Part shown: in pieces, positions 12,201-22,960 of the stretch
How the letters are laid out: the number at the start of each line of letters is the position of its first letter
Position numbering within the stretch: the first letter of the stretch is position 1
From: Begonia masoniana
Taxonomy: Eukaryota; Streptophyta; Magnoliopsida; Cucurbitales; Begoniaceae
NCBI GenBank assembly: GCA_022432975.1
Contig: CM039509.1
Span: forward strand, 3,845,043-3,909,042
Direction: 5' to 3'
Length of the DNA: 64,000 nt
Translations under genes and position numbers: made by a program
Notes under the pieces: generated by a model
What the model was told of the DNA's origin: nothing
Seen by the model: only the letters and a program-made list of their open reading frames with translations
Databases searched by the model: none

Positions 12201-12606
12201 TGTCAATAATTCTGGCTGGAGTTCATGGCGGAAACGGAAGAGGAAACGGCGGTCATTCGAGTCTGATTGAAAGATGAAGATCTAACGGTGGTTGTGACTC
12301 CGACGGCTAGGATTTGGAATGCTCGATTGCAGTTCTCAAAACCAAATATTGAAATGGAGAGTTCAACTCATTCGCCTTACATTTGCAGGTTTGTAATGGC
12401 CTATCATTCCAACTTTCTGCCATGAAAGAAAGCTTCAAACCCTAATATTCTTGGCTTTCTTGATTTCAGGGTTGTGCTCACGATTCCTTTTCGGCCTTGC
12501 GAATGGTGGAGTCAGAGGGAGACGTATCTTTGTAGAAAAAGTTTACGTATTGGATTGAAAGGAAAAGAGGGAGATGTGGGGAGAGAGAGAAGAAAGAGAA
12601 AATGAA
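12201..12606. other. Non-coding gap, possible gene-end debris
   Basis: A short ATG-led frame near 12224 is interrupted within about 15 codons. A purine-rich stretch follows (GAGAGAGAGAAGAAAGAG) and leads into the 16-bp array. No gene is supported. Confidence 0.35.
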
Positions 12607-13134
12607 ACAAAGATAGAGGCTCAAAAAGATAGAGGCTCAAAAAGATAGAGGCTCAAAAAGATAGAGGCTCAAAAAGATAGAGGCTCAAAAAGATAGAGGC
12701 TCAAAAAGATAGAGGCTCAAAAAGATAGAGGCTCAAAAAGATAGAGGCTCAAAAAGATAGAGGCTCAAAAAGATAGAGGCTCAAAAAGATAGAGGCTCAA
12801 AAAGATAGAGGCTCAAAAAGATAGAGGCTCAAAAAGATAGAGGCTCAAAAAGATAGAGGCTCAAAAAGATAGAGGCTCAAAAAGATAGAGGCTCAAAAAG
12901 ATAGAGGCTCAAAAAGATAGAGGCTCAAAAAGATAGAGGCTCAAAAAGATAGAGGCTCAAAAAGATAGAGGCTCAAAAAGATAGAGGCTCAAAAAGATAG
13001 AGGCTCAAAAAGATAGAGGCTCAAAAAGATAGAGGCTCAAAAAGATAGAGGCTCAAAAAGATAGAGGCTCAAAAAGATAGAGGCTCAAAAAGATAGAGGC
13101 TCAAAAAGATAGAGGCTCAAAAAGATAGAGGCTC
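12607..13134 (+). repeat. 16-bp minisatellite AAAAAGATAGAGGCTC, ~33 copies
   Basis: About 33 tandem copies of a 16-bp unit show practically no sequence divergence. The array ends where the unit changes to CAAATAGAGAGGG. The uniformity implies very recent expansion or assembly-propagated copying. The unit has an in-frame TAG, so no long frame exists. Confidence 0.97.
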
Positions 13135-14089
13135 AAATAGAGAGGGATGCGAAAAAACTCTTAATTTCTCTATAAAACTCTTAATTTCTCTAATGATACG
13201 TAGCATTACCCTTTCTATTTATAATGTTTAGCTCATGTTGTAAGATATTTAACTTATTCAATATTTTTAATATCATAATGATGCATACTATATTTATTTA
13301 TTGCTTGAATGACATGTGTTGCTTAGCTTATTTTTTCAATATTTTTTATCATTATTATACAGTAGTGTCCTTAATGATCCATGTCACATGCATTTCTTGT
13401 AGTGTGCTCAAATGACAACATATTTTTTGCAATATTTTTCAGAGAGTCAAGATGTTGTATTTTTCGTCGTCTAACTATAATGACAAGTGTCAGACAACAA
13501 TCCACAGAAATAATGATGCAACAAAAGAATTTACCGTTTAGCAAAACGAAAAGGGAAATTACCATTTTAAACATTAAAGTATAGGTTTTGTTTATTTTAA
13601 ATCTTAAATTATCAATTCTAACGGTCCAAACCTTAAAGTATGGAAAACATAACAAATCCAACCCTGGCGTGCGTCCTTTCACCGTCCGTTCTCGAATTTT
13701 TACCGTAGAACGGACGCACTCTGAAAAACAATGTCCATCTGTTGTTGAGAACAGACAGACTCTTTCAAATCACAGTCCGTCGATTTATGTTTTTTGCCGC
13801 AAACGGTGCGCGCTCTCGAAAAATACCATCCGTCCGTTCTTCTCTGGCGACGTGGCACTCAGATACATAACATTGGATGCACTCTGGGGGGTGTTCAACC
13901 TCCGCTCTATACCGTTCGTCAGTTTTGTTTTACGTGCACTAATAAACAGACGCAAGTTGGATCAACAAAATAGCAAACAGATGGACTCTCAATTTTAGCC
14001 TATCAATTGAACAATACACCAATAACGAACAGAATAAATAAAGAAAATAAGAGGAAAACAATCATAATTCAGCAAAAATGAAGAACAGA

Positions 14090-14755
14090 CGGACGCTCTT
14101 TTTCCGTGTTCGTCTGTTATATAGGCTGGAAGACAGTTTACCCCTAAAGCTCGGATTTGCAAGTTATTTTCGATAAAAATTGAACTAAAAGCATTCAGAA
14201 TGGAGAAAACTATTACCTGTAGCATTTTTCGGTTGCAAATCTGCAAAAAATTTAGAAGAGTGTAGAGAGAAAATCGATTTTTGGCGCGGTGAAATGTCAT
14301 ATTTCAGCCTCTGATTCGATATAAATTTCAAGCACGAACGGACGCTTGACGGTGGTGAGCGTAAGTTTTCGCCCTAATTTTAAAGAATGTTCGTCCATTC
14401 ATAAAACGCGTTAAAAAAATAGACGCTTAAATATAGCATCTGTCTGATCCGACGCGTCGACTGCCACGACAAAACATAGGCACAGACAGACGTTTTTTTG
14501 TGTGTCCGTCCGTCATATTGATCGGACGGATGCTAGTTTTAAACATTTGTCAGTTCTACGGCAAAGGGACGCACTCTTTTTTTAAACGTCTGTCCGTTCT
14601 ACGACAAAAATGAAAACAGACGCAAATCGAACGGTAACTAGGGTTTGTTTTGTTAGGTTTTCGATAGTTCAAGGGTTGGATTGTTTAATTTGATATTTTA
14701 AGGTTTCAAATAAAAAAAACGTATACTTCGAAATTTTATCGGTAATTTACCTTAA
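14090..14755 (+). repeat. Extra MULE terminal region in direct orientation
   Basis: This stretch is similar, in the same orientation, to the right terminal region of the same MULE (17480-18250). Shared landmarks, in order, are the GCATTTTTCGGT / GTGTTTTTCGGT block, CTGCAAAAAA, CGCCCTAATTTTAAA, a GTCTGTCCGTTC block, and an AT-rich end finishing GGTAATTTACC. It therefore looks like a second right end lying near the left end. The 13553-14754 interval could itself be a 1.2 kb non-autonomous MULE, but the right flank does not repeat AAACGAAAA. Confidence 0.6.
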
Positions 14756-14756
14756 T

Positions 14757-15066
14757 TTTATGTAATTTAGTTTGATGCACTTTAGTTTGATGCAAAATTC
14801 TGGAACTGTTTGGGTATTTGAATATGCAGGATGATACGAGCTATGAAGGAGTCAAAAAACAAAGGAAACTCTGACCAATTTTTTTTCACTAAATTACACT
14901 ACGTTTGATACATTAAAATTTGATACACTAAATTTTTTACATTAATTGGACAGAATTTCTTTTGTTTTACGACTCTTCCTAGCTAATATCAAACAGTTCC
15001 TACATATTCAAATAACCAAACAGTTTCAGAATTTTACATCATAAACTAAAATACATCAAAATACAA
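14757..15066. repeat. Imperfect ~125-bp inverted repeat (fold-back) inside the MULE
   Basis: The segment around AATTCTGGAACTGTTTGGGTATTTGAATATG (about 14764-14885) reappears inverted at about 14930-15062, with a spacer of about 45 bp. It could form a long hairpin. It may be a MITE inserted into the MULE, but no clear target duplication was seen. Confidence 0.65.
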
Positions 15067-15324
15067 TCTCCATGAAATAAAACTACAATTTGAATTATAA
15101 ACTACAATGGTCGTGTGTAGCTTTACATCATAAACTACAATGTACATCAATTTAAATTACAACAAATAAAAGACATAAAATAAAGTAGAATGTCTATAAA
15201 ATAAAACAGTTTCAGCACCCCCTTCCTCGTCATCGCCTGGTAGTCCATCATCCCCTTCCATGGCTGTGTGTAGAAGATTCCTGCATGTAATAAAAACTAT
15301 ATTAGTTAAACAATGAAAGTTTGT

Positions 15325-17447
15325 TTATGAGAATAATGGGTAAAAATGTACTTGCGTCCCGTCAAATATTTGGAAACTCATAAATGTGTCATACGAAACG
15401 GTAGTGCCTGAAGTGGATCCTCTGTCAGAACATGTGCGACTATTATGCCCTTGACGCCGACATTTACCACACGATATCGCAGATTTCTTCTTAGAAACTT
15501 TCAACGTAGACAGCTCATCGACATCGCGCACTCTTTTCTTTTTCGGTCTACCAGGTTGACGTCTTCTCTTAGGCGGAAAGATTGGGGTCACATCGTCTGG
15601 TTTCGGCCACATTTGCTGGCCATTAATGGGATGAATGAAGTTTGAGTACATCGCCAAATATGTAGACCGGTGATACCATTGATGAACGAAATTTTTCGGT
15701 GGCAGTCTCATGAAATTCATGCATGGAATTGCATGAACACATGGGATTCCAGTAAACTCCCACCTCCAACATTTGCACACGCATGCATTCAGGTCAACAA
15801 CATATTGTTCGTTGTTGTTTCTGACCTCAAACCTTGCATCCCTCGCTGAATGAGCACTCCAATGTTGAGCTGTCTCTTTTAGCTTCCCCAGCTTTTTCGT
15901 TATCTTAGGACACATGACATATGTTGAATTGAGCATCTTGTCGTATTTTTTTACAATGCGAGTCTTCAAAGTATTTCGAATAATCTCGAATATGGTCAGG
16001 ATCGGTTTGTCCCTAGCCGGCAATAGAGTTGCGTTGAACGACTCGCATAAATTATTCAATCCCAAGTCGCACTTGGGAATCGAGAAAACACGTGAGTAGC
16101 CCAATAGCTAGGTGGTGTTCGTCGAAGCCATGCGTGGGCATCCGTGTTTAACTCATGCACTTTCCTCATTGCTATCTTGAAATATTCTCTTGTGGTTGCC
16201 CTCGCTGCATTCCACATTGCATCTCTGTACGCTTTTCCCCGAAATCGGCTTTTGAAGTTTGCATATATATGCCGAAGGCAGTAGCGGTATTCGGCTAAAC
16301 CAAAAGTCTCCTCCACAGCAAGCGACAACCTCTAACATTGTAAAGAAAACATACTCAGTATAAAACAATATAATTATAACACCCGAACAATAATAATAAT
16401 AATAATATATACCTTTTGTCGATTCGACACTAATGTCCATCCGCGTCCATTGTCAGTGCCTAAGTCATCCTGCAATATCTCTAAAAATCACTTCCACGAC
16501 TCCTTACATTTTGACTCCACGTTGGCAACGACAATGGAATATATGTCATTATTGCCATCAATACTGACGGCCGTGAGTAATTGACTGGGGCAGGAGCCCT
16601 TCAGATGACATCCATCTAAACAGATAATATGTCTGCCCCGTTGCAACAAACTTGTCTTGCAAGCAGCCATACATATATACATTCTTTCAAATATCATCTT
16701 CTCATTTCACCTCTCACCCATCAGGTAACCATATGTTTTCACTGTGCTACCCAGATTGGATCTTCTGATTTCTTCTGCGTATGAACAGAGTAGCTTGAAT
16801 TGTTCTTCGCCCCTCCCGTAATTAAGTTCTTTAGCTTTGCTTTTTGCTCTTCTGGCAAAACTGGACGTAATGTTCACATTATGTTCCTTCCTCACCGTCT
16901 CGATAATAGAAGGAATTTCCCAAACCGGTTGACTTTTGAACCTATTCAAATAACGTTTTGCCAACTATTCTGCCGAAGCGTGTCGATTATCAATTGTCTT
17001 TGTACAGCTGTGAGTTTTAAAGTAACTCTTTATTTGAAATGTCAACTCATTTTGCATAACCGAAGCATGCAGTCACCACTTACATCCTTCTTGACATTAT
17101 ACCGTGAGTCGCGTACGTTCACTTTTAACGAATTTGATATGAAATCCATTTTTCAAAGCATAATTTCGTACTTCCTTTCTAATGGCCGTTAAAGAACTAT
17201 ATTGTCTACCCAAACAAAAATCATCCGAAATTTCTTCTCTTACTTGTATGCTTTCTGCCTCTTCATCATCCGACATAAACGGTGTTCGAAGCTCATCATC
17301 TATGGTTTGCGATGTTAAATGCACCTCGATTTGTCCAACCGCCTCTAAGTGATCGAATGCTTGAATATCACTGTATATGGGAGCTTCCTCCTCCGAATAC
17401 AACTCTATGTTCGCAGGCTCAACTGCATCAACTAATTTCTTAGCCAT
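15325..17447 (-). pseudogene. MuDR-type transposase, inactivated
   Basis: The N-terminal part, starting MAKKLVDAVEP at 17447, has the acidic leader and MuDR-type domain (LTAIRKEVRNYALKNGFHIK). The DDE transposase core follows: RGRHIICLDGCHLKG holds the first Asp, and LGTDNGRGW near 16465 the second. An intron-like gap at about 16330-16410 lies between SNRQKG and RLSLAVEET. Then come FNATLLPARDKPILTIFE, a SWIM zinc finger (CVCKCWRWEFTGIPCVHAI) and a C-terminal CCHC knuckle (CGKCRRQGHNSRTC). Damage includes stops between 17097 and 16964, an in-frame TGA at 16709-16707 and a one-base frame change near 16080. The gene is not functional as it stands. Confidence 0.9.
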
Positions 17448-18227
17448 TTACGACAAATTTGTGATTTTGGAAATTTTGAATTTTTAGGGCTGGGGCTCGG
17501 ATTTGTTAGATAAAAATCGAACGAAACAATTTAGAATTGAAAAAGCAATAACATGGAGTGTTTTTCGGTCGATTTTCTGCAAAAAAAATTGCAAGAGTTC
17601 CGAGAGAAATGTAGATTTTGCGAAGTAAAATGCGAGAATGAGTTTCAGGAAGCTCTCTGTTCTGATATAATCGCGAGATCGAACGCACTCGGCGAGAGTG
17701 GTGACCCTCCGCTCTCGCCCTAATTTTAAACAACGGACGCACTCTCTATATAAGAGTGCGTCTACTGAAGACAACAAATGGACTCATTAAGAGAGAGTCT
17801 GTCTTTTTTCTATCCTGTTGATCTAACGTGCGTTCGTTTATTAATGCAAATAAAACAGAACAGACAGACGGTGCAGAATGGAGGGTGAACACCCCCCAGA
17901 GTGCGTCTGATGTTATGTATCAGAGTGCCACGTCGCCAGAGAAGAACGGACGAATGGTGTTTTTCGAGAGTGCACACCGTCTGCGGTAAAAATATAAAAC
18001 GGACAGACTGTGTTTTGAAATGGTTCATCCGTTCTCAATAACGGACGGACTCCTTTTTTAAGAGTGCATCCGTCTACGTCAAAAATTCGAGAACAGACGG
18101 TGAAAGGACGCACGCCAGAGTTGGATATATTATGTTTTCCATACTTTAAGATTTGAACCGTTATAATTAATAGTTTAAGGTTTAAAATAAAATAAATATA
18201 TACTTTATGGTTTAAAGTGGTAATTTC

Positions 18228-20241
18228 CAGGGGTGAGCAGGACCTGACCGCCTCCCGAGAACCGGACCGGACCGCTGGTTTTGGTCCGGTTTTGGGTGGT
18301 CTTTCTGGTTGGTTGGTCCGGGACCGGTCCTCCCAGATGAATTCCCATCTGGTTCGGTCCAGTCTTTGGTCTGGGTACTAAAATCCCGAGACTGGACCGT
18401 GGACCGCATTTTTCATTCTTTTTTATAGGTAATTCCCTAATTGCTCTCGCGACGCTAGTCGCTCACCCGGCGCCTGCACCCCTCTTCTTCATCTGTTCAT
18501 CACGAATTCACGATTCATGCTCACAATCCCTGTTCGTCATCACGATTCTGCAATCCGGTTCCGAAGTTTCAATCAATCTACCTTCTTCGGCGGTTCTGTA
18601 AGCAGAGCGCAGTTCACCCTTCACCGTTCGGTGTTCACGCCTCACTCTCTCAGAAGTTAGGGCTCGGCCTCGGCTCGCGAGTTTAATTTTCAGGTGAGTT
18701 TAATTTTTTTTCTCAAATACACCATGCGTTCTATCAAATTATTTTGTTGCACGTAATTTTCAGGTCTGTTTCCTCTGTTTTTTTTTTGTTCTGTGATGTT
18801 TCGATCACCCATGTTCGTGATTTTTTTTTCTATTTAGGAAAAACTAAGATGTTTGTTTTTTTCGTCTGTTGTTTTTCTCTGTTTTGTTCTTCTCTCTGTC
18901 TGTTATGTCTTTTCTGTTTTTCGTAAATGACACTGTTTTGCATGCTTGAATTATGAATAATTTTGTTTGATCATTAAGGATATTTATCATGTAAATCATC
19001 AGGTTAATTTTTTCCTTTGACGTTTCTGTTGAGTTGTTTAGGATGTTCTGTTTTCTTTGTTTCTTAACTGTTAGTATTGTTCACTTTTTGTGCTTAGTTA
19101 ACAGGGTGTTTTAATGTCGTTTTTAGTTGTTTAGATTGTCCTGAGTTTAGGTGATTTTTTTGTCCCTGATTTTTTCATCAGGATCACTAATAAAGGGGAC
19201 AAAAGGCTTTAACATTGAAGACACGGTTATTCCTAATTCTCCTCATCCATATCTGCTTTCACTTTTTGTGCAAAAATGCAGATAGTGTCATTGTTCTTTG
19301 CTGTGTTTTGCTTGTGATCCTAGAGTCACCCATTTTCTCCTTTAGATGAATCTTGTTTGCAAGTGTTCTCGCTCTCTCCCTCATCCTTATCTGCTCTCAC
19401 TCTCACTTTCTTGTTGTAATGTTTACAGAGGATCAATAAGGTTGGGTAGGATGTGATTCAAGGCATTTAATTTAATATTAAATTTTATACAAGTAGCAGA
19501 TAACACATCGATGACTTGATGTTTTTGCAATTATTTACTTCATTTTAATGTTTATCTCTAATAGTTTGAAAGTTGGATTGAAATTAACAATTTAGTTGAA
19601 TTTACTATTTAATTTGTATTTTTAGATAATTAAATTTAGTTTGATCGTTAGAAGATAATTGGATTTATTTTGTATGTTGAATCTGGTTTATTAGATTTCG
19701 TTATATTTTATAATGTTAGATACTTAGATAGTTGGATTGAGTTTTTATATTAGATAGTTGGATTTATTTTAGATGTTGAATTTAGTTTATCAAATTTTAT
19801 TATATTTTATAATGTTGAACAGTTGAATTAAATTTTTATGTTAAATAGTTGGATTTCATTTGAATATTGAATTTATTTTATCTTATTAGATTTTATTTTA
19901 ATCATAGATAGTTTAATTGAATTTTAAATATAGATAGTTGACTTAATATATTTTACTTTTAATATATTTAAACATAGATAGTTATTATGTTGATTATATT
20001 GGAAAAAAAATATGTATGCAATATTGAAATTTTTTATTTTTGAAATAAAAAAATAAAATTCAACATTATGGTGGGAGAAACCGGGACCGGACCGGGACCG
20101 GACCGAAACTTTTGGTCTGGTCCGGTCCGGTCCCGGTCTCTTGTCGGGCCAGTTCTGGGCTTCGGGATAAAAATCCCAAATCCCATGGTCCGGTCCAATA
20201 CATTCTCAAAACCGGACCGGACCGGACCATGCTCACCCCTA
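18228..20241. mobile_element. Non-autonomous hAT element nested in the MULE terminal repeat
   Basis: The termini CAGGGGTGAGCA (left) and TGCTCACCCCTA (right) are near-perfect inverted repeats of hAT type. A perfect 8-bp duplication GTAATTTC flanks them (18220-18227 and 20242-20249). Subterminal regions are packed with CCGGACCGG / CCGGTCC motifs, as in many plant hAT elements. The interior (18420-20030) is T-rich and AT-rich and has no transposase. The target is the right terminal repeat of the MULE, so this insertion is the younger of the two. Confidence 0.93.
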
Positions 20242-20420
20242 GTAATTTCCCAAACCAAAAAGAATAAATGGGAGTTGGAAAGAACAATAAATTCTTGATT
20301 TATTTGTATGTGTACGTACTTGTGTTAACGTATGATACCTAACCCATGGTTGACGTGCACGAGTAATGGTTTTTGTGAGAGGTTGAAGGAGGGAGAAGGA
20401 TTGCGAACGAGCGCGCGCCT

Positions 20421-22923
20421 ATGATTATGAAGAAGCCCAAAACCGAGGAAGATTCCGGTACCGCACTCTCACTACCGTCTTCCGGGGCGGCGGAAGTGAA
20501 TCGAACGGAAAGCAGCAGGCAGGAGCAGGAGGAGGCTTTGGTCGCCCTCATCGAGCATCGCACTTTTGAAGTTCAGCATCTCAGGCAGCGTATCTCCTAC
20601 TATACTTCTCAGGTTCTTTCTCTGGATGTTGTTCGTGCGTGATTTTGGTCTGTGCTTTTAGAGTAGGAAACAATTTATTTTTATGGAGGATTTCTTTTTG
20701 GCGTTTGGAGTTCTATTGTAATTCCTTAAAATCGAAATGGAACCGCAAGCGCTACGTCTGATTGTGTTCTTCTGTAAATTTGATTTTTCTTTGGTTATTA
20801 GTCATACCCATTTTCTCATTTTTGCTAATGTGTTCTTATCGTTATGGACTTTTCTCGTAGTTGTTTGAATTTATTTATTTGAGCTTCAGAAAAAGAAATT
20901 TATAATTTTGTCTTACTCTGTTCATTTAGTTGTGATTCCTCTATTGGTAATCAAGTCATTGTCTTCCTCCGCCCTAAGTCATAGATAAAAAAAAGTTGAA
21001 TTTTCTTTTGCTTATCATAGATGCCTGTTCACGTTTTCACTCATATGTATGTTTCCTTATTCTGTGATCTTGTCAAGTTGGGGTTCGAAAGTGCTACTTT
21101 GCAATTTTATTTCTTCATTTTCTCTCAAATCACTGAGGGTTAGTGAGCATGAAATAGATTGTTTTATTTTATATTTCGATGATCAAAAACTTTGATGTGA
21201 AAGTCTCTCTCTAGGTATTTTGGTTTATCAGGTTGGCTGGAATAAGTTTTGGGTTTTAGGTGCATCATTCTGATTAAATATTGAACTAATCTGCAAATTT
21301 ACTTGTGTTGTATGTCTCTAGCCTGAAACTATATATTATCAGCTAATATGCATTAGAAAAAGGTTTGCAGCTTGAGGAAGCAGAGAAGAGGCTGCATGAT
21401 TCAGAGTCCAAATTATCCCGCCTTCGGGGTCATGGTGATGCTGTATCATCTAAATCTTCTCCAGAAACTGCGGCAAAAAATGTAAAAGTCGAATGTGGAT
21501 CAACTATTCCCACTCTTACAAATAAAGGTTATTTTGAAAATAGGTGTCAATCTCAATCTTTCGATTCCAGCTGCAAAATAAAAACCCTTAACCTTTGTTA
21601 TTTTCAGGGTCTGCTGTGAAAGCTCCAAGATCCAACGTCAAAGCCAGTCCATCACATTCCAATCAAAATAAATGTTCTCCTGTACATGCAAGAGATAAAT
21701 CTAATGGAACCCCAACTGAGAGGGAGGAAACTGAAATTCGAGATAAAGGGACGAAAAGGAAGTTTGGTAAGAATCTAGATTTATCAATATCTTTGCAGGT
21801 TATCATTTCAACTCTGTCTTCATCATTCTTCAAAATACGTCTTTGTATCTTGAATACCTGTTTGTTCGTGGTATGTTGTATGATGTCCGATTCGTATTTC
21901 AGAGCATAAAGAACATGAAGACTTGATTTCGTTAATACGTAGCAGCTCTTCTCCACTAATGATCCGCGGCAATAGTGGTAATTACATCTCAAGTCAGCAC
22001 AAGAGAAAGTTGAGGAATCTTGCCCTCTGTCCTGTCAATGATCAGCTTTTTGTGACTAGGTATATTAATATGTTAGTTCGTATGGAAATATTAAGATAGA
22101 CATCTGATCACCTTAAAGGTCCAAAAAGAATAGAGAACACTACTCTTTTTTCATCTCCCTTGCCTCAGAGAAGCAGGCAAATCCACGGTAGGAAAGCAAA
22201 TTAATGAAGAACCTTTATCTCAGTTTCTACTCGAGCACCATAATTATCTCTTCTATTTTATGTTTTTTACATATTTTATAACTATATATTTCAGTTAAAT
22301 CTGCTTTGATGAAAATAAAGTATGCATAAATCCTTGAACTTTCTCCAATTAAAGAAAAGAAACTGCACTTTATGACTTGTGAGTCAGAATTATCTTCTAG
22401 TGTAAAAGTTGTCGATGAGACATTATTTTGCTTCTCTTTCATAATGGCAAATGAGCTTAAAGAGAAACCACAACTTTCATTTTGGAATTGTCAGAACCAC
22501 TAATGTTTAGGTTTCTTTAGAAATAATTGCCTCTGAACACGGGCAATATCCTCATTTATTGATAGGCAGAGCACAACTTATTATTTGGTTTCAAGTTTAA
22601 GATGATGTTTTGATGTGATTGGGGTTAACATGACAATCTATTTTATGGTTGTTTTTGCTTTGTATGCAGTGCTTTGGATGGTCTGATCAACCTGTGGCAA
22701 GTTCACTCAAAGGGGTAAGCTTTAGTTTTAGGCACATAGTTGTTTCCAGGAAGTCATTTTCTGTAACATTGTCAATGAAATAAGATAATGAGCAGGTGGT
22801 ACAATTGAACTTGTATTTTAAATGTGTCGTCATTTGTTAGGGATGTAGACATTGTTCTAGTATGTGAACCATTTTTTGATGTATAGTAATCGCGGTGGGA
22901 AAGTCGCTAGTTACCATAATATG

Positions 22924-22960
<37 letters not shown>

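Larger units (their letters stand above)
13553..20251 (-). mobile_element. Mutator-like element (MULE) with long terminal inverted repeats
   Basis: The left end starts GGGAAATTACCATTTTAAAC at 13553. The right end is its inverted match and finishes TTTCCC at 20251 once the nested hAT insertion (18228-20241) is set aside. Inverted similarity extends about 400 bp inwards on each side and is full of GGACGCACTC / GAGTGCGTC motifs. The element is flanked by 9-bp duplications AAACGAAAA (13544-13552) and AAACCAAAA (20252-20260) with one mismatch, the size expected for Mutator. It encodes a dead minus-strand transposase. Without the hAT insert and its duplicated target it would be about 4.7 kb. Confidence 0.9.

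Noticed and set aside
13553..14755. Independent 1.2 kb MULE with its own target duplication
   Set aside because: The end-like sequence at 14755 is present, but the right flank does not match AAACGAAAA, so it is kept only as an internal repeat.
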